A stretch of 64,000 nucleotides of DNA. It comes from UBA1941 sp046329575 (GTDB taxonomy: Bacteria > Bacteroidota > Bacteroidia > Chitinophagales > LD1). The notes below the pieces were generated by a model, which was not told the origin of the DNA, made no database searches, and saw only the letters and a list, made by a program, of their open reading frames with translations. The stretch spans positions 186,001-250,000 of the forward strand of contig JAXLUJ010000003.1 of assembly GCA_046329575.1 (NCBI GenBank). Reading direction: 5' to 3'. The translations under genes were made by a program, and so were the position numbers. Shown here one piece after another: positions 60,857 through 64,000 of this stretch (positions within the stretch are counted from its first letter, which is position 1; the number at the start of each line of letters is the position of its first letter).

Positions 60857-62143
60857 TTACTTTCTATCTTTCAAATTCACGAACGGACGAAGTGTAGCGC
60901 CGTTGTAGATCTGACGCGGACGGCCAATGTCTTCTTTGCGTTCGCGCATTTCTTTCCACTGCGAAATCCATCCCGGCATACGTCCTAATGCGAAAAGCAC
61001 CGTGAACATTGGGGTTGGGAAGCCAAGTGCTTTATAAATGATTCCTGAATAGAAATCAACATTTGGATAAAGTTTGCGCTCTACAAAGTATGGATCGTTC
61101 AACGCGGCTTGCTCCAATTCTTTTGCGATTTCCAGCAATGGATCATTAACGCCTAGTTTGTTCAGAATGTTATCGCAGGCGGTTTTGATGATTTTGGCGC
61201 GTGGGTCAAAGTTTTTATAAACGCGGTGGCCAAAGCCGAACAGCAAACGTTTTTTGTCTTTGGCTTCTGCAACCACTTTCTTCACATCGCCTTTGTCGTT
61301 ATCGCGAATGTATTCCAGCATTTCCAATACTTCCTGATTGGCGCCGCCGTGGCGGGGTCCCCACAAAGCTGCTGCTCCGGCAGCAACCGAAGCATACAAA
61401 TTAGCATGCGAGGAGCCTACAATGCGAACCGTAGAAGCGGAACAGTTTTGCTCGTGATCGGCATGCAAAATCAGCAATTTGTTCATGGCATCAACCACCA
61501 CAGGGTCGGCCTGATATTCTTCGCTCACATTGCCAAAGGTCATGTGAAGGAAGTTGGAAACATAATCGAGACTGTTTTTAGGATACACCACCGGATGGCC
61601 TTTGCCTTTCTTCATAATCATGGCGCAAATGGTGGGCATCTTGGCCAATAACCGGATGATAGTAAGGTTGGTTTGCTCGGGATTGATGTTCGGGTTCAGC
61701 GATTCGGGATAGAACGACGATAGCGACGACAGCATCGTCATCAGTTGACCCATCGGGTGCGAGCGCGAAGGAAATACTTCAAATACTTTCACCAGATTTT
61801 CGTGAACCAGTGTATGATGGGTAAGATCAAATTCAAACTGTTGTTTTTGAGCAGGCGTTGGCAATTCGCCATTCAGCAGCAAATACATCACTTCGGTGAA
61901 CGACGCCTTTTCGGCCAAATCTTCAATGCTGTAGCCACGGTAGCGAAGAATGCCTTGTTCGCCATCCAGAAACGTGATATTGGAAATGGTGCAACCGGTG
62001 TTCTTAAAGCCTTCATCATAAGTTACCAAACCGGTTTGGGCCCGCAGTTTGGTGATATCTACTGCCGATTCATTTTCAGTTCCGGTAATAATGGGAAGGT
62101 CGATGGATTTGTCGCCGTAAGTGAGAGTCGCTTTATCAGCCAT
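60857..62143 (-). CDS. gltA: Citrate synthase
   Basis: 428 residues, the length of hexameric bacterial citrate synthase. Motifs: GILRYRGYSIEDLAEKASF, HADHEQNCSASTVRIVGSSH then NLYASVAAGAAALWGPRHGG, and GFGHRVYKNFDPRAK, which together supply the catalytic His-His-Asp and substrate Arg residues. It condenses acetyl-CoA and oxaloacetate in the TCA cycle. A -7-like element CAAAAGTA (TACTTTTG on the minus strand, 62169-62176) lies 26 bp upstream of the start codon. Confidence 0.96.
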   Translation of the reverse strand: MADKATLTYGDKSIDLPIITGTENESAVDITKLRAQTGLVTYDEGFKNTGCTISNITFLDGEQGILRYRGYSIEDLAEKASFTEVMYLLLNGELPTPAQKQQFEFDLTHHTLVHENLVKVFEVFPSRSHPMGQLMTMLSSLSSFYPESLNPNINPEQTNLTIIRLLAKMPTICAMIMKKGKGHPVVYPKNSLDYVSNFLHMTFGNVSEEYQADPVVVDAMNKLLILHADHEQNCSASTVRIVGSSHANLYASVAAGAAALWGPRHGGANQEVLEMLEYIRDNDKGDVKKVVAEAKDKKRLLFGFGHRVYKNFDPRAKIIKTACDNILNKLGVNDPLLEIAKELEQAALNDPYFVERKLYPNVDFYSGIIYKALGFPTPMFTVLFALGRMPGWISQWKEMRERKEDIGRPRQIYNGATLRPFVNLKDRK

Positions 62144-62278
62144 GGTACACGCTATTTTTTGAGCAGGCCAAAAGTAAAATAATCCCGTATTTTTTAGTCT
62201 TTCCTGCCGAAAATCATCTGAAAGTGAAATCCTTTGTAGTAGAGGGATTTACGGTTTAAAGAATATTTTAATACAAAT

Positions 62279-62545
62279 GATTTGAGGATTTGATAATTTG
62301 AGGATTTGATGATGAACGCCTGGCTTTTTTCTTGTCCCAATAGTCTTTCCGTCCAAAATCTTCCAGCAGTTTTAAACTTCCCTCACGTCCCGGGTTAGCG
62401 CAAAGAGCGCAAAGGTTGCGCAGAGAACGCAGAGAATGATTTGAGGATTTGGAAATTTGAGGATTTGGAAATGAAGTTTCGGTTTTCACGTCCCCAGCTT
62501 CCCTTCGTCCAAAACCTTCCAAAAGTCTCAAACTTCCATAACGTC
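62279..62545. repeat. Inverted relative of the 139-bp dispersed repeat
   Basis: Read on the minus strand it gives the same blocks as 51367-51652: GACGTGAGGGAAGTTT, TTTTGGACGAAGGGAAGC, CAAATCCTCAAATTATCAAA and CTGCGTTCTCTGCGC. It fills most of 62144-62549 downstream of the gliding-type protein gene; no gene there. Confidence 0.65.
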
Positions 62546-62549
62546 CTTC

Positions 62550-64000
62550 CTACCGCAAAAGTGTTACGGTGCCGCTTTTCACGGCTGAATCGCCGTCCTG
62601 AAACGTAACCTTCACATCATAAACGTAAACTCCTGTTCCCGCAGGATTTCCGCGATACGTACCGTCCCAACCGCCATCGGGATTGTTGGAAAGGTACACG
62701 CTGTTGCCCCATCGGTCAAAAATTTGGAACTCGTAGGTTTGCACCGCACCGGGAGCGAAAGCGTGAAACACATCGTTTACGCCATCATTGTTTGGCGTGA
62801 ATGCCGTAGCCGCAAAAATATGTTTGGCAGGATCGAGAGTTACGAAAATTTTTGCGGTGTCCTTACAACCATTGTGCTGATCGGTCACAATCACCTGATA
62901 GTAGGCACTTCGCACCGGAGTCACTTTTGGATTGGCGCAAGCAGCACAGTTGAGATCATCATCGGGCGACCATAAATAATAATACGAAGAAGTGTCGGGT
63001 GAAACGCTTAGCGGCAATTGCTTTTGTTCGCCATAAAAAACAGTAATGCTATCTGGTGTGGAGGCTACCACTTGTTGCGGTTGCGTGATAATGAGCGCCG
63101 TATCGGCCACGCAACCCGACTGATCGGTGAGTGTAACGCTGTACGTATCTGACGCCAAGGATTGCAATTGCGGTAGTGAGCTACCGTTATTCCATAAAAA
63201 TGTAACGGGCGCTTTCCCTCCAATGGCTGAAACCGTTATGGCGCCATCGTTGTAGCCAAAGCAACTCACATTCTTGTGCTGATTAACCGATAGGTCGAAA
63301 ACAGGCGCGGCCACAATAGTGTAGTTGGCCGTATCAACACAATTGTTCGCATCGGTAACGGTTACCGAATAATTTCCGGGAGCCAGCGGCGCAATAGCAG
63401 CGCCGGTTTGAGGCGGGGTGGTGCTCCATTGAAATTGAAAAGGGCCGGTGCCGCTAATGGCGGAAACGCTGATGCTGCCGTCGTTTTGGCCGTAGCAGCT
63501 TTCATCAGCCACACCATTTGGCGCCGTTATAATTTTAGGTAAAGGGAATACGTTGACGGTAACTATATTGCTGTAGAAGTCGCAGTTCAAATTGTCGGTA
63601 GCGCTAAACTGATAGGTTCCGGAATTCAATACCGTAATTGCCGATGAAGAACTTCCATTGTTCCAGCTATAGGTAGTGAATGCCGGTGCGGAAAGTATAA
63701 CGCTATCACCGGCGCAAAAGTTCAGCGGTGCTGAAGCGCTGATGGTTGTAGCGGTTGCAGGTTGAAGAGTTACGGTAACATCATCTGAACCGGAACAGCC
63801 GCCAAGGGTTGCAGTAACGGAGTAAATCAGCGTTTGAACGCTTCCGGAAGTATTATGCAGCAAGAAATTTGGATTGGAAATACTGGTACTACTCAAACCT
63901 GCGCCGGGCGACCATTGATAAGTAACCCCGCTTTGTGGAGCGCTGCCCAAATGAAGTGTAGTGCCGGAACATATCGTAGTGTCGCGGCCGGCATTGGCGC
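62550..64000 (-). CDS. Giant surface protein with gliding motility-associated C-terminus, 5' end outside window
   Basis: The frame stays open from 62550 to the window edge (483 residues visible). The visible part has PKD/SprB-like repeats: YGQNDGSISVSAISGTGPFQ then FQWSTTPPQTGA, FGYNDGAITVSAIGGKAPVT and SGCVADTALIITQP, typical of SprB-type adhesins. The C-terminal 85 residues form a gliding motility-associated (CHU large protein) domain: FAATAFTPNNDGVNDVFHAF, YEFQIFDRWGNSVYLSNNPD and GGWDGTYRGNPAGTGVYVYD. This is a T9SS type B sorting signal. The protein should be exported to the surface and may act as an adhesin; N-terminal architecture is unknown. Confidence 0.85.
   Translation of the reverse strand, partial: ANAGRDTTICSGTTLHLGSAPQSGVTYQWSPGAGLSSTSISNPNFLLHNTSGSVQTLIYSVTATLGGCSGSDDVTVTLQPATATTISASAPLNFCAGDSVILSAPAFTTYSWNNGSSSSAITVLNSGTYQFSATDNLNCDFYSNIVTVNVFPLPKIITAPNGVADESCYGQNDGSISVSAISGTGPFQFQWSTTPPQTGAAIAPLAPGNYSVTVTDANNCVDTANYTIVAAPVFDLSVNQHKNVSCFGYNDGAITVSAIGGKAPVTFLWNNGSSLPQLQSLASDTYSVTLTDQSGCVADTALIITQPQQVVASTPDSITVFYGEQKQLPLSVSPDTSSYYYLWSPDDDLNCAACANPKVTPVRSAYYQVIVTDQHNGCKDTAKIFVTLDPAKHIFAATAFTPNNDGVNDVFHAFAPGAVQTYEFQIFDRWGNSVYLSNNPDGGWDGTYRGNPAGTGVYVYDVKVTFQDGDSAVKSGTVTLLR

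Noticed and set aside
1..64000. CRISPR array, tRNA, rRNA
   Set aside because: No regularly spaced short repeats, no cloverleaf-type sequence and no rRNA landmarks were recognised by eye.

Overview
The window reads as a piece of a Bacteroidota chromosome. The support is GldD and GldE side by side, several proteins ending in a type IX secretion (T9SS) sorting domain, one giant protein with a gliding-motility-associated C-terminus, the Bacteroidota -7 promoter element TAnnTTTG at several starts, and the family forms of arginine decarboxylase, RNase G, HU and a 29-residue COX24-like basic protein. I cannot resolve the order or genus. No rRNA, tRNA, CRISPR array or intact transposase or integrase was seen.

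Layout. 1-15.8 kb: a tightly coupled five-gene operon whose first gene is cut by the window edge. It encodes an M64-type metallopeptidase followed by four very large proteins of unnamed families, none with a visible signal peptide or sorting domain. 16-22.8 kb: a minus-strand operon of two paralogous metallophosphoesterases, a YHYH-domain protein, a HupE/UreJ-like membrane protein and a DUF1566 protein, most of them secreted. This operon lies between two nearly identical 145-bp direct repeats. 23-33.5 kb: conserved core genes (LemA/TPM operon, GNAT, gldD-gldE, ssb, mutY, HU, a TPR protein, a tiny COX24-like protein, rng, a YitT-type membrane protein). 33.5-38.4 kb: an accessory segment that looks AT-rich by eye, with a long dispersed repeat, a decayed gene, attC-like hairpins, a ParDE pair, a transposase remnant, a T9SS cargo protein and a DUF6364/PIN pair. 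38.4-55.6 kb: small membrane proteins, kbl, two adenylate-cyclase-like proteins with an HD protein, nadE, speA, argS, two membrane proteins and pyrC. 55.7-59.7 kb: HigBA, then the second copy of the long repeat followed by a protein kinase/PP2C phosphatase pair and a coiled-coil protein, again with attC-like palindromes. 59.7-64 kb: small genes, citrate synthase and the end of a giant gliding-type surface protein.

The two things most worth pursuing are (a) the five-gene M64/giant-protein operon and (b) the two ~450-bp repeats (33518-33970 and 56432-56880). Both repeats end in the same 35-bp block, which holds a perfect palindrome and a -7 box, and both abut what look like integron-type gene cassettes. 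In each of those two cassettes the first bases are complementary to the 5' side of the palindrome closing the same cassette, which is the geometry expected of attC-borne cassettes. No integrase gene lies in the window, so this is inference from sequence form.
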